Assembly: GCA_905331475.1 (NCBI GenBank)
Contig: CAJNYU010004256.1
Location: 182,315 to 246,314, forward strand
DNA from: Rotaria socialis
Taxonomy: Eukaryota; Rotifera; Eurotatoria; Philodinida; Philodinidae
Length of the DNA stretch: 64,000 nt
Direction: 5' to 3'
Part shown: piece after piece, positions 11,401-22,701 of the stretch
Numbering within the stretch: position 1 is the stretch's first letter
Layout: each line of letters begins with the position of its first letter
Notes under the pieces: generated by a model
Database searches by the model: none
Told to the model about the DNA's origin: nothing
The model's input: only the letters and a program-made list of their open reading frames with translations
Translations under genes and position numbers: made by a program

Positions 11401-13575
11401 GTAATAAAAGAGACTTTTATTTTCTATATTAAATTAAAATTTGGTAAAATAACAACTTATTTTTCTAGCCACTCTACGTACGGAAAAAGTGCAACTGGTA
11501 TCTCAAGTACGAAAATTAGAAGGTCGTTTAATTCAAATAGAAAAAAATCATGACAATTTTCAACGCGAAGTAACTTTTATTTTATCGTAAGATATAAAAC
11601 CTTAAATTTCATTTTCGTTTTTTACAGCTTCGACAAAGACAATCACGTATTGATCAATTAACATATCAATCAAATGCTGATGATCGTCGCCATCAAACTG
11701 AATTGACTAGTATGAAACAAAAACTGAGCGATGTGGAAGCACTGCTTTTAGAAACAAGACGTGAAGCTGATGAATATCAAAAAGGAATTATTGAACGAAG
11801 TGCTGATGTTGCTGAATTAGAACGAAAGGTGTGCTGAAGAATGTTTTTCTTTTCCTGTAATAAGATATAAGTTACAAAAGTAGCTAATATAGTATGAATG
11901 ATTGATTCTCGAAGAAAGATAGCCAACAGTTAAACGATTCACATACGTATATTTAGTATGTAGAAAAGCAAAGCTATTTTTAAATTTTACACACACAAAA
12001 ATAATTGAAACTGAATTGTTTTAACTGCTTTATTAATGGACTCATTAGGGTCTATGACAATTCTCTCGTACTCTATTTTTCCCTTAAAATATTTTAAAAT
12101 AAGGCAGTTCGTGATAAATTTCACTTCATCATCATTACTTTCATACTTAAGTCAAGTTCAGTTCGGAAAACTCAATTCTATGTAAGATAGATCGATCACC
12201 AGTTTGAGCCGTATTTCAAAATTTTGCTTTAGGAACACTAGGAATCGGTTTGAATATAATTTTGAAAAAAAGATTAACTATTAGTTACCAAAAAATGATA
12301 TATTCGAGGACAATTTATTAATGAGTATCATATATTAATAGTCAAGTAGTTTTCGCATTGTTCATCAATCTTGTCTTCATATAGGTTTTTTGAAAGATAT
12401 CTCTAAGTTATTCATTAGTCTTTAAAATAGTTTCTTTTTCTTTATGAATTTAGTTAAGTGAAGCAAAATTAGAATTAGCTGGTCGCACTCCTCTGTTCAA
12501 TTATGGTGGTCAAGAAATTCTTATTCAGCAACTACAAGATGAAATTGAACGTTTAACAAAGAAATATTCTGGTAAGTTTAATATTTTCGATTTCTCTCTT
12601 CTAAAATAAACCAATCATCATTCTAACAGAACTACGACCCAAACTAAATGATAATAATGGCAATTCCAATGATGATGGTATCAATGTTACAGAAGTTCTT
12701 TTAAAACAAGAAATCGAACAATTAAAACGTCGACTAGAAAGAACAAATAGTCGCATTCAAACATTAATCAATGATAAAGAACGTTTATTAGAAATCAGTA
12801 ATCATTTACGATCACAGTTAAATCGATATGAAGGTAATTGTTCAAACAAAAAAACTTTTTCGCTTTCTTAAAAACAATCAACAACTAACATATAGATGAA
12901 CCAGCTACAATAAAACGTCCACAGATTGTTGATGCAATACCAACAAATATTCGTTCGAATATTCCAACTTCACCAAAAAAGGATTATGTTAATCTAGAAA
13001 ATAAACTTCAACGACTTGAACAACTACAGTATGCTTTAACAAAACAAGTAATATATTTTTCTCATTCTAAAAACTTATTTTTTTTATAATTTGTTTTCAG
13101 GAGTTAGAAAATCGAAAACGAGCCGATCAATTAGCAAATGAATTACAACAACAACAACAGCAGCAGCAGCAGCAAAGACCAACAAGTGCACCTGAAAAAG
13201 CCGAAAGTAATTTCATGACAGTACTCTCTCACTCTAATTCATCCATACTTTCAGACCCATTAATGAATAGTGGCAATACAATAACTACAATAGCATCAGA
13301 AAATATTCGCGATTTATGGAAAGTGCTTGATAATACGCCAGGCAAAGGACCATCGATAGCAAGTAAATTCGTTTTTTTCCCGTTAAACTATTATTCTTAA
13401 CAGTATTGAATTAAAAGAATCATCAACAATCAATGTAAATGCCCAACGTAAAGCACTGACAGCTCGTACAAATCGATCGTCTAATCAACAACAAGCAGCA
13501 ATCACCTCTCGAGGTGGAGGCAGAGGAGGAAGTACTCGTGCAAAAGTTCGCAATTGGAATGCTCGCGACGATTAA
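8453..13575 (+). CDS. CCDC57: Coiled-coil domain-containing protein 57
   Basis: CCDC57 is a centrosomal/centriolar-satellite coiled-coil protein. The start MDDQTLKKLALQKETEWLAV and the following LVALEA, SEDFKYNLKLIDDRDKELATFD, EISELKI, GSELKSKLL, YSELDRLIREKD and WQKKFEQNQRQEYHKSEDLIEKL match the order of blocks in vertebrate CCDC57, including LRSVVAQMRQQMEALVNDLP. Exons (8453-8523, 8582-8736, 8799-9178, 9235-9392, 9454-9528, 10174-10362, 10497-10655, 10720-10882, 10948-11031, 11088-11400, 11469-11569, 11628-11828, 12454-12571, 12630-12833, 12896-13047, 13101 onward) join in frame. Most introns are 53-68 bp; two are 645 and 625 bp. Almost the whole product is predicted coiled coil, with a polyQ run near 13147 and a basic Gly-rich tail ending in NWNARDD. 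The last intron (about 13358-13417) is ambiguous: the T-rich acceptor at 13402 breaks the frame, and only a weaker AG about 15 nt on keeps it. Confidence 0.88.
9529..10173 (+). other. Long intron of CCDC57
   Basis: A 645-bp intron among others of about 60 bp. I see no nested gene, terminal repeats or conserved motif in it. The other long CCDC57 intron, 11829-12453, is likewise featureless. Confidence 0.7.
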
Positions 13576-14067
13576 ATATAATCTCGAACTTTCTCACTCA
13601 ATCGATGACAACTTCAATGTTCGTCAGATAATAGGTCATGTTACTTTTTCTCATCTTTTTCATAGAGGAAAATAAAGCAAATTTTTCTCTCACATTATAC
13701 TGAATGGATGGGAATGCAATCTGTTGCGCTTTCTGCATTCTTTTGAAAATGCCGATGCATATTCTTCTTTTTCTTAGCATCCATCATTAACCATCAAAAC
13801 GGTTTATTTGTGTTGCTTGGTGTCTGTCTATATTTCAGTTTTCTTTCCTAGTTCTTTTTCGTAGTGTGTTTTACAATGTTTAATTTAAAAAAAATGTTAT
13901 TATTAGTGTTGAACACGATAAAAAAACGACTCTGATTGATTGATTTTGTGGATAGATGTTTTAGCAGACATTCGAATACATAATAATGTCTGTTACTTAA
14001 TTTATTCTTTGCAATAAATTTTGTTCAAAAATATATACTCACTTCATTTTTTTTCTAGATTTGAATA
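13576..14067 (+). other. CCDC57-CCDC92 intergenic segment
   Basis: 492 bp between two same-strand genes. It holds the CCDC57 3' UTR, with AATAAA near 13671 and again near 14012. A long pyrimidine tract then ends in TTTTCTAG, 9 nt before the CCDC92 ATG. Confidence 0.6.
14045..14058 (+). promoter_or_regulatory. 3' splice acceptor just upstream of the CCDC92 start
   Basis: A T-rich run ending in CTAG at about 14058, with 9 nt between the AG and the ATG at 14068. It lies about 40 nt after an AATAAA. This is what a trans-splice acceptor in a polycistronic unit looks like; a 5'-UTR intron would look the same. Confidence 0.5.
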
Positions 14068-15099
14068 ATGTCGGAGATCAAATATTCTGTGACTGATATC
14101 AATACTTTGACTCAACGACTGCAAAGTGCTGAAAAATCGATTACATTTATTCAGCGTGAACATGCATCAACATTGTCTAATCTTCATGAAGAAATTTCTA
14201 AATGGCAACAAAAATGCAGTGGTATATTTTAAATGACAAAATGCTTTTCACTCTTTCAATCTAACCAATTTCGTATTTAGATCTTACTTTTCAATTAGCA
14301 ATAGGTGGTGGTACTATAGTTAATTCTACAGATGACAGTAAGTATGAATTAGAATTTAACATGTATTTTATTTTATTGAAAAATGATTAAAGGTAAATTT
14401 CGATTAACAATTGAGCAGTTAGAAAATGAAATTCATCAATGTAAACAGACAATCAATGATTTAAACAGAATTTTGGAAGAAAAAGAAAAATCTATTAATG
14501 ATTATGAAAATCTCCTGATTGTAAATGAACGAAAACATACGCAAGAATTACGTTTAGAGATTGACAAACAACGACAATTAAAAATTGAACTTGACCAACG
14601 TTCAACATTAATTGCACAGCTTACTAATCAATTGTATCGCGAAAAACAACTTCAACAACAACAAGCACAAACTCGTGCTCGTCTGGCGCAAGCTATTTTG
14701 CCAAATAAACCACCAAAATTTTCAAGTACTAGCGAAACACAACACAAACTACATGCACTATCAACTAAACATTTATCGAATCGTTCATCATCACTCGGTA
14801 GTCGAGCTAGTCCTGATCCAGATCTAACCAAAGCATTATTGATTAAACGACGACCACCTACACCACCGCAACAATTACGACCTCTTTCATCGAAAAGCAT
14901 TGAATCGAATGATGAACAATCGTACAGTAAACGACAACGTCAATTACTCAATAGTCGTACAGAAAATATTGAGTCAAATAAAATAGCATCATTTCGACCC
15001 TCAATAAAACTATCAACTGTGCTGCCACCGATTGTAACTCGAAAAATGCCGCTGAAAGCAATGGCTACAACTGCATTTCAACAAGAAGGTGAAGTTTAA
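14068..15099 (+). CDS. CCDC92: Coiled-coil domain-containing protein 92
   Basis: CCDC92 is a centriole/ciliary-base coiled-coil protein that interacts with CEP164 in vertebrates. Exons 14068-14221, 14281-14337 and 14393-15099 join in frame (phase 1 introns, 59 and 55 bp) to give 305 aa. The N-terminal hallmark block is clear: LTQRLQSAEKSITFIQREHASTLSNLHEEI, then WQQKCSDLTFQL. A second coiled coil has KEKSINDYENLL, RKHTQELRLEIDKQ and the family block ELDQRSTLIAQLTNQLYREK. The C-terminal half is disordered and rich in Ser/Pro/Arg, with a late VLPPIVTRK resembling the VIPPI motif of human CCDC92. It sits directly downstream of CCDC57 on the same strand. Confidence 0.92.
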
Positions 15100-15233
15100 A
15101 AGATATTATTCGTGGATTGCATCTTTCTATTGTATGTAACAGATACTGTAGAGCGAACAATTATTCTAAGTCCTGCTTTTTGTTGTTTTTCTGTAAAATT
15201 ATTTTTTTGTCTTGCTATTTTTCGACCTTGACT

Positions 15234-15239
15234 AATAAA
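15234..15239 (+). promoter_or_regulatory. Polyadenylation signal of CCDC92
   Basis: AATAAA 134 bp after the CCDC92 stop. Confidence 0.5.
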
Positions 15240-16837
15240 TTCGATTGCCTTCAAGAAGCACAAATTTCATAAAAAAAAATAGATTATTTCTGTTAATTGT
15301 TTTACAAGATCTAACGATGAATTCGATTTCTCTTTGCTTTCTGTAAATTGGGAATAGACTAACGTTGATATGATGATGTCGAATTTTATCTTATCAATTA
15401 GTACAACAGATTATTGTAGAAACAGACACAATTATATTCCATGCAACTTTCGAAATTTTAAATTGCTTTTAATATGGCTTGTTAGGCGATTGTTAAAAAC
15501 ATAGTCTTTTTGTCCAAAACAACGATTAACATAAATAAAAATGGTTGATATTTTTATTGTACAATGCATTAGCGCAGATAGTGATGCCACACTCGACATT
15601 CATTTCAAACAAACATATCTTGCCACTATTAGAATGTTTGAGTCGTCTGCATTCAATAGTTTACCATAGTAACTAGACGTTGTAAACAAAATTGAGAATT
15701 TATTTTATGTTTCTACTCTAGAACGATTGTAATCAGTTGGACAAGTTTTAATACTACTCATTGTAAATTCGAATGTATCTGATAGAATCATGAAGCAAGA
15801 ATTTATGTTAAGTGAGGATTATGAGTGTGAGTTATTGATGTAGCGAAGATCTAAAATGATATCTTTGGTTGGGGGTGTGGGTGTGTAATGTGCGAATACG
15901 AATGAGGATGTGAGTTTAGATATTGATGTTGGATGTAGCAGTGAATCCATGTTCAAAGAAATCTCGATATTAACAACAGTGTCCCATACTCCAATCATAG
16001 ATACTCACACATATTCCTGAAATTTACTACCATATCGTACACTTTCACGTTGATTCAAATAGGTATAACATTTGATTGTAGTTCTGTTTTTTACTCTTTA
16101 ATTAGATCTGAGTGTATTATTGCTGCAGAGCCAGTAAATTCCGTCGATACACTGATTTTTCTTGATACTGAATACTCTTGCGTTGAAAATTTCGATGTTT
16201 AAAACTCAAGTTGTTAATTATTCCTTTTACTTAATTTTCTCGTGTTAATATTTCTGTGCTGATACTGTACTAACTCTGTCGTTCTGAATTTATCTGATGT
16301 CAACTAACTGAATATCTAATCCCGTATGGAACACACGTTTTTGGATGATTTTTCAAAGTAAGCGAATTTTTCCCAAATATTTGAAAATATGTCTGAATCT
16401 ATATCAATTCAAAGACGTGAAGAAGACGAAGTACATTTTCCAGTAAAGTGTACTTGCCAATCGTTCGTTGGTCTTCTTCCGTAACGTACGAAATGACATA
16501 TGATTTGGCTTTTATTCATAAAATTAAGAAAGCAGCTGCCCACGAATGCAATGAATTTAACACGGTGTTATTCATTTAAAATCGCTCATGTATCTCTCTT
16601 GTGACAAGTAATAATACAAATCCAATGAATAAATTCTAAAACTATTTCAAGATTCATGAATTATATAATTTCGTTATCTATTTCCGGAGTATTGTCTTTT
16701 GTTAGCTCTTTGTATCGTAAAAAAAGAATTTTGAGTCTATAGTGATATTCAATCATTTTATTACCTTGAAAAAAGATTAATGAATCACAAGATATGGGAA
16801 AATAATCAATTTTTTGCTTTTTTTCTACTTGAAATAT
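15240..16837. other. Gene-free region between CCDC92 and an orphan gene
   Basis: No supported exon. It has a short G/T-rich tract at 15871-15886 (GGGGGTGTGGGTGTGT) resembling the longer telomere-like tract at 59029. The minus-strand 3' flank of the next gene includes TTTATT near 16758. Confidence 0.55.
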
Positions 16838-17338
16838 TCAAACATTATGAATTGTTGCATATGATGGTGGTAATTCTTCCTGTTTACTATTAATTGTGGA
16901 AACACACATTTTGTTCTTTACGACAAGAAGATTACTTTTCTTGTATGTTGTTTTTTGTTTCTCTGATTTACAAATCTTAGAAAGAACTTTGTATACGCAA
17001 GCCATCAAAATTGCATAAAGAAATACACGAAGAACAGTTTTTCCTGTAGAATTATACCACCATGATGCATGATAATGACTACCAGATGATGTTACCGTCG
17101 AAATTCCATGAGTATACCCAGTAGAATTATTTAAATACCACCACGAAGGTTTCGACGGTTGATGAATGATGACAGAATATATAAAAGGTTTTCGTGTTGT
17201 CACTTGATCAGACGTAGGTGGGACAGTTACCGGATGTAATGGTATTATTTGAACATGTATCGGATGGATAACAGGTGCATTTTGTATACCATCGATAACG
17301 AAGAGGGTAATAATGAGAAAACTAATGAAGAGCTTCAT
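16838..17338 (-). CDS. Orphan secreted/type I membrane protein with PPSY motif
   Basis: Intronless 166-aa protein that I do not recognise. It begins MKLFISFLIITLFVIDGIQN, a clear signal peptide with likely cleavage near residue 20. The ectodomain (about 21-105) is Pro/His/Val-rich and carries two copies of a short motif, PSWWYLNNSTG and ASWWYNSTG, each with an N-glycosylation sequon. A transmembrane helix follows (VLRVFLYAILMACVYKVL), then a basic cytosolic tail ending EELPPSYATIHNV. PPSY is a PPxY motif of the kind bound by WW domains of Nedd4-type ubiquitin ligases. A TATA box lies about 30 bp upstream of the ATG. The consistent topology makes it a real gene; its function is unknown. Confidence 0.75.
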   Translation of the reverse strand: MKLFISFLIITLFVIDGIQNAPVIHPIHVQIIPLHPVTVPPTSDQVTTRKPFIYSVIIHQPSKPSWWYLNNSTGYTHGISTVTSSGSHYHASWWYNSTGKTVLRVFLYAILMACVYKVLSKICKSEKQKTTYKKSNLLVVKNKMCVSTINSKQEELPPSYATIHNV

Positions 17339-17366
17339 GACTATGTAGGTATTTGTAGGATGCGTA

Positions 17367-17375
17367 CCTTTTATA
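17367..17375 (-). promoter_or_regulatory. TATA box of the orphan membrane protein gene
   Basis: TATAAAAGG on the minus strand, about 30 bp before the ATG at 17338. This implies a very short 5' UTR. It is the most canonical core promoter element seen in the window. Confidence 0.45.
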
Positions 17376-17623
17376 TTTTCTACTGTCTTGATAAGAAGAT
17401 GTAATGACGTCGGTTTTTATCTTCAGCTATGCTATGACACATTTTGTCTAACCTACCACGGCGGATTACGTTACTCATATTAGTCAAAGCTATTACGGAA
17501 GATAATCATATCAAAAAGTAAACATTATTTTTAGATGCTTTTTCTTGTAATAAGTTGTTCCGTTTTTTCAAACAGCAAAATCTTGTGAGTATAGTTCTTA
17601 TGCGCCAAAATACGAGTTTCGAT

Positions 17624-17631
17624 CGTGAAAC
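17624..17631 (+). repeat. 8-bp target-site duplication, left copy
   Basis: CGTGAAAC directly abuts the left end of the hAT-type element and is repeated exactly at 19114-19121. Confidence 0.8.
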
Positions 17632-19113
17632 TAGTCGCGTATCCAGGAAATTGTGGCTGGGAGGACGTGGTCCCAGTGTCTTTAAAAACTGCTTCCACAA
17701 TAGTTAATTTTTTTCCTGAAAATTCTATCCAGTTTCCTAATTTTCTGATTCCTAAAGAACGACGTAAAACAATATGTATATTCTTTTATTCAGTAAATTA
17801 TGTGGGCGAGCAAGAAAAGACAAAAATGCGAGTGAACAAACCATAATTATTTCAAAAGTATTCGAGTGTTCTGGAGTGTTGAGTTGCGAATGCATCATTT
17901 ATGTATTCATAATCAACAATTATAACTCTTTCAATAATCAACAAAGAAAAATTACTCAAACTAGTATCTGACATACAGGACGATGCGCTTATTGTTACCA
18001 GTTTTCGTGAGGTCGCTGTATTTCTACGGAACGTTAGTAGTTTTTAATTTCTATGTGTTTTGCCAAAGCATTGATTACGCTATCTAACTTTATAGTTTTT
18101 ATTTCATTTATTTCGTGTCTTAATAAGAAAGAGAGTCAACTTCGAGAAGCACACAAGAACGAGTTTTGTTTCTATGCAATTTCTAGATGTTTTCCTCAAA
18201 CAATGCGAGTGATTATTAAGTATTGGACAATTGAACACTTCTAACTTGATATAGTTTGATAGAGAATCCATTTCCTATAAAAAATATCTATTTTTCATTC
18301 AATTTATTTCTCAGTTTGACTGAAAATTGAGTTAATTTCTAGCCATTCTTTTTGATAAAACTTCAATTATTAATCCTTGTCGAGTAAATTATAGTCACAT
18401 AATCATAGAAATTTTTTCCACTAATATATAGCTGAACAGAGCAACCTTTACGGCATTGATTTGTCTAATTTTAATTTAATTTAGTTATAGGGCTTTATAG
18501 GTAAATTTGAGATCATGCGAATAGTATCTAAAACTTCAGCAGTAAAGTTTAGCTTCCTCCTTCAATTTAAAACAGTTTCATTTAATACTTTGTGCAACCT
18601 TAAGTTGGACAAATCTCTTTCATCTAAAATTATTTGTGTAGCAATTGGATTTTATCTGAGTGAAATGTGCGACCGCAAAAATTGTATTTAACCAGTTATA
18701 GACATGTTTTGGCATTCTTATCAAGATGCGAAAAAATCAAATGAGAACTACAGGGAGGTAGAGTAATAGTCAGTGCTCTGCCAAATCATATAGAAATTAA
18801 ACACTACTGATGTTTCGTTGAAATACAGCAAACTGAAGATAACTAGTAAGAATAAGTAAATTATCCTGTACTATTACGTGCATTCGTTTTGATGAGTTTC
18901 ATTTTGTTGAATGTTCTTTCTGTTGTAGTGGATGATATTAAGAGTGTATCCTATTGGTGCCACTAGCTGATAGAATTTCGAGCAATCTTAATATGCAAGG
19001 AAATCGAAAAACTTTCAAAGTTTTTTATAAAACATCTTTTTTATCGATGGATGGGCAAAGTTCCTCGGTGAGAGGGCGGCACCCACCCTAGCCCACCCCT
19101 AGATACGCCACTA
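17632..19113 (-). mobile_element. Degenerate hAT-superfamily DNA transposon
   Basis: A 1,482-bp element bounded by inverted termini. The left end starts TAGTCGCGTATCCAGG and the right end, read in reverse, starts TAGTGGCGTATCTAGG (14 of 16 identical). It is flanked by perfect 8-bp duplications CGTGAAAC. An 8-bp duplication with a TAGTGGCG-like terminus is typical of the hAT superfamily. On the minus strand at 18861-18950 a fragment reads SSTTTERTFNKMKLIKT, the ERSFSKMKLIK-type signature of the hAT C-terminal dimerisation domain; its frame is broken by stops on both sides. The rest has no long open frame. The transposase is therefore dead, while the duplication is still intact. Confidence 0.82.
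18861..18950 (-). pseudogene. hAT transposase C-terminal (hATC) relic
   Basis: About 29 codons of recognisable hATC dimerisation motif (ERTFNKMKLIKTNAR), closed by TAA and preceded by a stop in the same frame. The upstream sequence seems to continue the transposase in another frame (ILRLLEILSASG). It lies inside the element bounded by CGTGAAAC duplications. Confidence 0.7.
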
Positions 19114-19121
19114 CGTGAAAC
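19114..19121 (+). repeat. 8-bp target-site duplication, right copy
   Basis: CGTGAAAC, identical to 17624-17631, directly follows the right terminus of the hAT-type element. Confidence 0.8.
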
Positions 19122-22087
19122 ATCAAATGAAACTTTACTCGTTTTTTTTTCATAAAATGTTTTTGGCATAAAACGTTGAATCCGTATTTCTTCTATCTAA
19201 TATCTGCTGTAGATCCGTTTGTATTCATTCGCTTGGTTAATTTATTCATGTCTTTGCTAATCTAAATAATATGTATTTGGCAAGAAATAGATTATACTTT
19301 TCTCAAGAATATTATTGTTTCATGAACTAATTTGATCTTATGGTTTAACGTATATTGTGCAATTCCAGTCACAAACCTACTAAAAATATTCTACTATTTT
19401 ATCGTAAAAATATACAGGTCAAATCACAAGCTAGATAATTTTTTTAATTTTTTGCTTTGGTTGATCTTTGTTACAAGTCTGTTGACAGTCCTCCTATATA
19501 AGAATGTGTCTACTAAAGAGTTTAAATTTAATTCTTTTAAATAAAATTCATAAACGATTCAATAAAAACATGAACGATTGATTATTTTGATGAATCGAAA
19601 ATAGTTAGACTGCTGCTGATAGTATTGTCTTTCATAATCATATCTATCTGTTAGTTTTATCTGTTGTGCATATAATCGATCTTGCAATTTATAAAAATAT
19701 AGCCTTGGTTGAAAAATACTCAAACCTTGATAGAATAAATATTGACAATGTTTTGGATGCATTTTAATGACTGTTTTCAATATATCAGCAATAAAATATT
19801 TCTAAAAGTTGTTGTTGTCAATTATCCAATAGTTTTTTTATTCGAAATATATTAATTGATTCTACGCTCGATATATTTCTGCGTGCATGTTATATTGTGA
19901 ATAATGGAATAGCTAAGTTTTACATTTAAAATATAATCTCACATATACTATATTGTAGTTAATAAGCAGCCATGTAAGTACTTTGACAATGGTATTTGCG
20001 GTGTATCTTCATCGATTCTAATAATAATCTTGGAAATGATATGTATGTTTTTATTTTTTTACCAAAAAAGTAGTACTTATTATATTCATCCAATAATTAA
20101 TTAACTTATAGCTTGCTTCTGCGATGCCATTAGTTCTTCCTGTTCGTTGACTATGTCCACTGTATATCTTATTATTTAGCAAATAATGTTTGTTATAACC
20201 GAATGGTAGACAGAATAATTCTCACTGATCTCGTCAAATTATTTATCACGGTTGATTGTGTAAAATGACAGCATCTATGACATTTTTCAATCATGATGTA
20301 TAATTTCGCGATCTATCAACACAATTAAACTTTTTCTTTTTTTCTGGATTCCAGCTGGTAATGATATGTAAATAAAAACAAGATTTTTTTATTTTCTTTA
20401 ATAATTAATCTGAGAAAAATATTTTTATCCTACTAAAAATTATTGCAATCGGCACTGATAAATTTTCATTATGATATATTTTTAATTGAATAGAAGTAAC
20501 TATTTCCAGACCATACCTAATTAAATTTTGAAATAAAATAAAATATCTCTTGATCTTTTTCGAATATTCCTTCGTTTTATTAATAGAAATCGGTAGAGAG
20601 ATTGTTTGAATATTGATATAGATATAAAAAAAAAGAACAATCTTATGTCTAAATTAGAAATTGACTAGACTTTTTGCGAATTTTCAGGATAGATCTTGAA
20701 AATTTTGATCAATTTGATACTGTTGAAAAAATTATTGACGTCAACTATGAAATCGTTCGTATTGCACACTAACCCTGATTTTGAGTTCGGTACAACATCT
20801 ACTTGAAACTAGCTCATTTATCGAAATAGATTCAAATTTATCAATATAATTAAGTCTAATCAAATTTATGATAATTTGAGTATACTTTCGGCACAGATTT
20901 TCTATGTCAGATATCATTGTCTTTCACAAAAGCTACATGCTTTAAACTAACTTATGTGCACTATTAGATGTGCATTATTTTATGCGAATAAAAATTTCGT
21001 GTTAGAATAATTTTCTGCAATCTAATGACATATTCGGTTGATTTATTTTTATGCGTATAAAATTAGAAATTTCTATTAGAAATACTTTTTCAATGAATCA
21101 ATGTTTTTAGCGATATTGTGTCATATGATTTGATGAAGCTCGATGAATTCTATAGCAGAGCTAACAGTCAGAGCAAAGTTTATGACCCGGATGACATGTA
21201 GTAAAATGTTTTGTGAATTGTTTGATTTAAATAAGAAGTCATATTTTTGATATTTAAAATACTTTGATTGATTTGTTAGAAGTTTTTTTGAATGTCATTG
21301 GATAGCGCTGATGGGCTTAGAGCTGATTTATAGCATAGTTCTTTTGTAAACAGAAGATTTTTTTTTGCACAGTTTTATATGTTTGGATTTTCTATTTACT
21401 AGAGAAATTTGTAGACGTATTTAGTTAATGAAAAATAATTAACTTAGTATATCGGTGAGATATCAGTGAGACTAGCATGAGCGAATAAGAACAATCCTCA
21501 CAATATGACATGAATCTCATGACATAGAATAGACAATGATAAATTGGATATATTATTAACAACTGAATAATAGAAATGGAATTTTTACTATGTCTGTGTC
21601 ATTTGTCTGCTGAAGTAAACGAATATTTTTTGTTTTTCACAAGCATTGGAAAATCTTTCCAACTGTTTATTTCACTCAACTATGAAAACTGTATATATGT
21701 TAAATTAGTTATTCACCAGAATATGGAATATCTTCGAATACAATTTTAAAAAAATAGGATCTATGTATTTTCACCATGCACGATGAATTTAAATAGTACC
21801 AATAGAAAAGAAAGATCTTTCTTTTGGAGAGTTCAATGCAATTGTAGGATTGAGTACGAATGAATGCAATTATTAGATTAATCATCAAATTAGAATATCA
21901 GAAGAAATAGATAGAATGTCAAATAATTCTTATTTTAAACATTTCATCTATTCTTCTTTATATCGTCCCAAGTATTTCATAGAACATTTTTGTTATTAAA
22001 AAAAGTGTGATATTTTCTTTTATTATTATTATCATAATAACAACTAGAAGTAAAGAAAATAACTGTTTTTCGTGATTCGCTTTTGCC
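19122..22087. other. Gene-poor AT-rich region
   Basis: Nearly 3 kb without a convincing gene. The only candidate is a possible terminal exon on the minus strand at 19559-19800, listed separately. I saw no terminal repeats or tandem array. Confidence 0.5.
19559..19800 (-). other. Possible isolated exon or gene relic
   Basis: A minus-strand frame beginning after a 3' splice-like AG (19802-19801) reads KYFIADILKTVIKMHPKHC and continues to a stop at 19559. It is Tyr/Gln-rich and belongs to no family I recognise. No upstream exon was found. It could be a fragment of a lost gene or chance. Confidence 0.2.
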
Positions 22088-22701
22088 TCAAGAAATATTT
22101 CGTTGATATTCATGTAAATAAAGTAAAATGACAATACCAATATAACCATATTCGTATTTTGTATCGTTGATTATTAAATGATATTTGTCATTAGATTTTG
22201 AAAATGAATCAAGAACTTGCAATAAGATTTGTGGACAGCAAACAGCAGACGATTCGTTTACTTGAGTTTCATCCATAATAGTCAAACGACGATATTTTAA
22301 ATCACAACTTCGTACCTGATACAACTTTTGGCCAATAATAATCGTATAGAGATAATCACTATAGCCAGTCAGTTTATAGGATAATCGAGCAAAGATACTT
22401 GTTTCGTTTGTTTGGCTATTACGTAAAAGAATTGAATAGCTTTGTGGTTGCCTTGGATCTGGTTCAATAATGCAAGTAATCTGCTTATTAAATCGATTGA
22501 AAAAATTAAATCTACGTATATACAACAAGATTAGATGCTAGGAAGAAAAGAAAACAACAATATAAATATATTTATATACTCGTATCGATTTGTGTACTCT
22601 TTGGAAAAAGCAGTTTTGACTGTACAAAGTGACTTTGAATCACGAATAATTTTAAACTTTTTGTTTGTTAATGAAAATGTTCGTCTAATTGTATACTTCA
22701 T
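22088..22701 (-). CDS. Small protein, possibly LURP-one/tubby-like fold
   Basis: Two exons, 22701-22580 and 22511-22088, join at a phase 2 intron of 68 bp to give 181 aa. The start is the first in-frame ATG (MKYTIRRTFSLTNKKFKIIRDS). The pattern of short alternating strands (YTIRRTFSLTNKKFKIIRD, then KQITCIIEPD, SYSILLRNS, YTIIIGQKLYQV, KYRRLTIMDE) resembles the beta-barrel of LURP-one-related/tubby C-terminal-like proteins. It ends with a hydrophobic segment GYIGIVILLYLHEYQ, which would be the central helix of that fold. This fold assignment is tentative and rests only on pattern. Coding potential is supported by a clean splice and well-balanced composition. Confidence 0.5.

Noticed and set aside
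14652-14900. Minus-strand frame inside CCDC92
   Set aside because: Antisense shadow of the well-supported CCDC92 last exon.
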